Positions 6,701 to 7,089 of a stretch of 7,089 nt of DNA are shown here, piece after piece. Within the stretch, counting starts at the first letter, position 1; the number at the start of each line of letters is the position of its first letter. The DNA lies in assembly GCA_018716795.1 (NCBI GenBank), contig DVJK01000152.1, positions 1-7,089 on the forward strand, read 5' to 3'. The notes under the pieces were generated by a model that worked only from the letters and a program-made list of their open reading frames with translations, was not told the DNA's origin and ran no database searches. A program made the translations under genes and the position numbers. This stretch comes from Candidatus Scatomorpha merdipullorum. Its GTDB lineage: Bacteria; Bacillota; Clostridia; Oscillospirales; Oscillospiraceae.

Positions 6701-7089
6701 ATGGATAAACGCTCTATCGGCTCCTTCATCGCCGCGCTCAGACGCGCGAAGGGCATGACGCAGAAGGACCTCGCGGCGCTCCTGCACGTCTCGGACAAGA
6801 CGGTCTCCCGCTGGGAGACCGGCGAGGGCGCGCCGGAGCTCGCGCTCATACCGGCGATAGCGGAGATTTTCGGCGTCAGCTGCGACGAGCTGCTGCGCGG
6901 CGAGCGCAAAAGCGAGGCGGACGCCGCGGAGAGCACGCCGCTGGGCGAAAAACGCAGGAAATGGCTGCTGGACTCCGTCCTGCGCCGCTTCAATATTTAC
7001 TGCATAATCATCTCCGGCGCGTCGCTGACCGCCGTCGCCGCGGGCCTCATTCTCCTGTTCGTACCGGTTTACACGCACCGTCAGATAGT
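6701..7089 (+). CDS. XRE-family helix-turn-helix regulator with membrane segment (3' end outside window)
   Basis: The frame is open from the ATG at 6701 to the window edge, giving 129 residues and no stop. It has an excellent ribosome site (AAAGGAGGG, seven-base spacing). Residues about 5-67 form a Cro/C1-type DNA-binding domain: FIAALRRAKGMTQKDLAALL, then VSDKTVSRWETG (30-41) as the recognition region, and the ending IAEIFGVSCDELLRGE (52-67), which is characteristic of a large Clostridia family. A charged linker (68-88) follows, then basic GEKRRKW and a hydrophobic stretch (about 100-122) predicted to cross the membrane. Such proteins are probably membrane-tethered regulators, but target genes and signal cannot be read here. 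It has its own likely promoter after a 115-base gap, so it is probably not part of the polC operon. Family is confident, function unknown, and the C-terminal domain is not visible. Confidence 0.88.
   Translation, partial: MDKRSIGSFIAALRRAKGMTQKDLAALLHVSDKTVSRWETGEGAPELALIPAIAEIFGVSCDELLRGERKSEADAAESTPLGEKRRKWLLDSVLRRFNIYCIIISGASLTAVAAGLILLFVPVYTHRQI

Noticed and set aside
3922..6993. Antisense open frame of about 1023 codons across most of polC and into the XRE gene
   Set aside because: It mirrors the GC-rich codon pattern of the + strand genes. Its translation is low-complexity (A, R, V, L, H, E rich) with no recognisable domain, while the opposite strand encodes complete PolC motifs.

Overview
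The window is a stretch of housekeeping chromosome from a GC-rich Firmicute, most likely a Clostridia member of the Oscillospiraceae/Christensenellales kind. Evidence for this is a PolC-type replicative polymerase (typical of Firmicutes and a few relatives), the dxr-rseP-ispG-polC gene order, a short one-PDZ RseP, and GC-rich codons combined with unusually free use of the isoleucine codon ATA. Placement below class level is inference.

Layout: bases 2-463 hold the C-terminal part of dxr (second MEP-pathway enzyme), which runs in from the left edge. It overlaps by one base (TGATG) with rseP (463-1527), a site-2 membrane metalloprotease. After 28 bases comes ispG (1556-2620), the iron-sulfur enzyme of the penultimate MEP step. 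Its stop codon overlaps by four bases (GTGA) with the GTG start of polC (2617-6585), the DNA polymerase III alpha subunit with built-in 3'-5' exonuclease. All four lie on the + strand with gaps of 28 bases or less, so they very probably form one transcription unit whose promoter lies left of the window. Bases 6586-6700 form the only real intergenic region. It holds an inverted repeat after polC, a plausible promoter, and a perfect 7-bp palindrome wrapped around a strong ribosome binding site. From 6701 to the right edge is the start of an XRE-family helix-turn-helix regulator with a predicted membrane segment.

How the genes work together: dxr and ispG serve isoprenoid precursor synthesis (undecaprenyl carrier lipid, prenyl quinones). 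RseP is an intramembrane protease for signalling or clearing signal-peptide remnants, and PolC is the replicase. The grouping of envelope-lipid and replication genes is a recurrent Firmicutes arrangement, not a new system.

I found no mobile element, CRISPR array, RNA gene or undescribed system. The points most worth a second look are the shortened N-terminal region of PolC, and the palindrome around the ribosome binding site of the regulator. Alignments to B. subtilis and E. coli proteins are from memory, not from a search.
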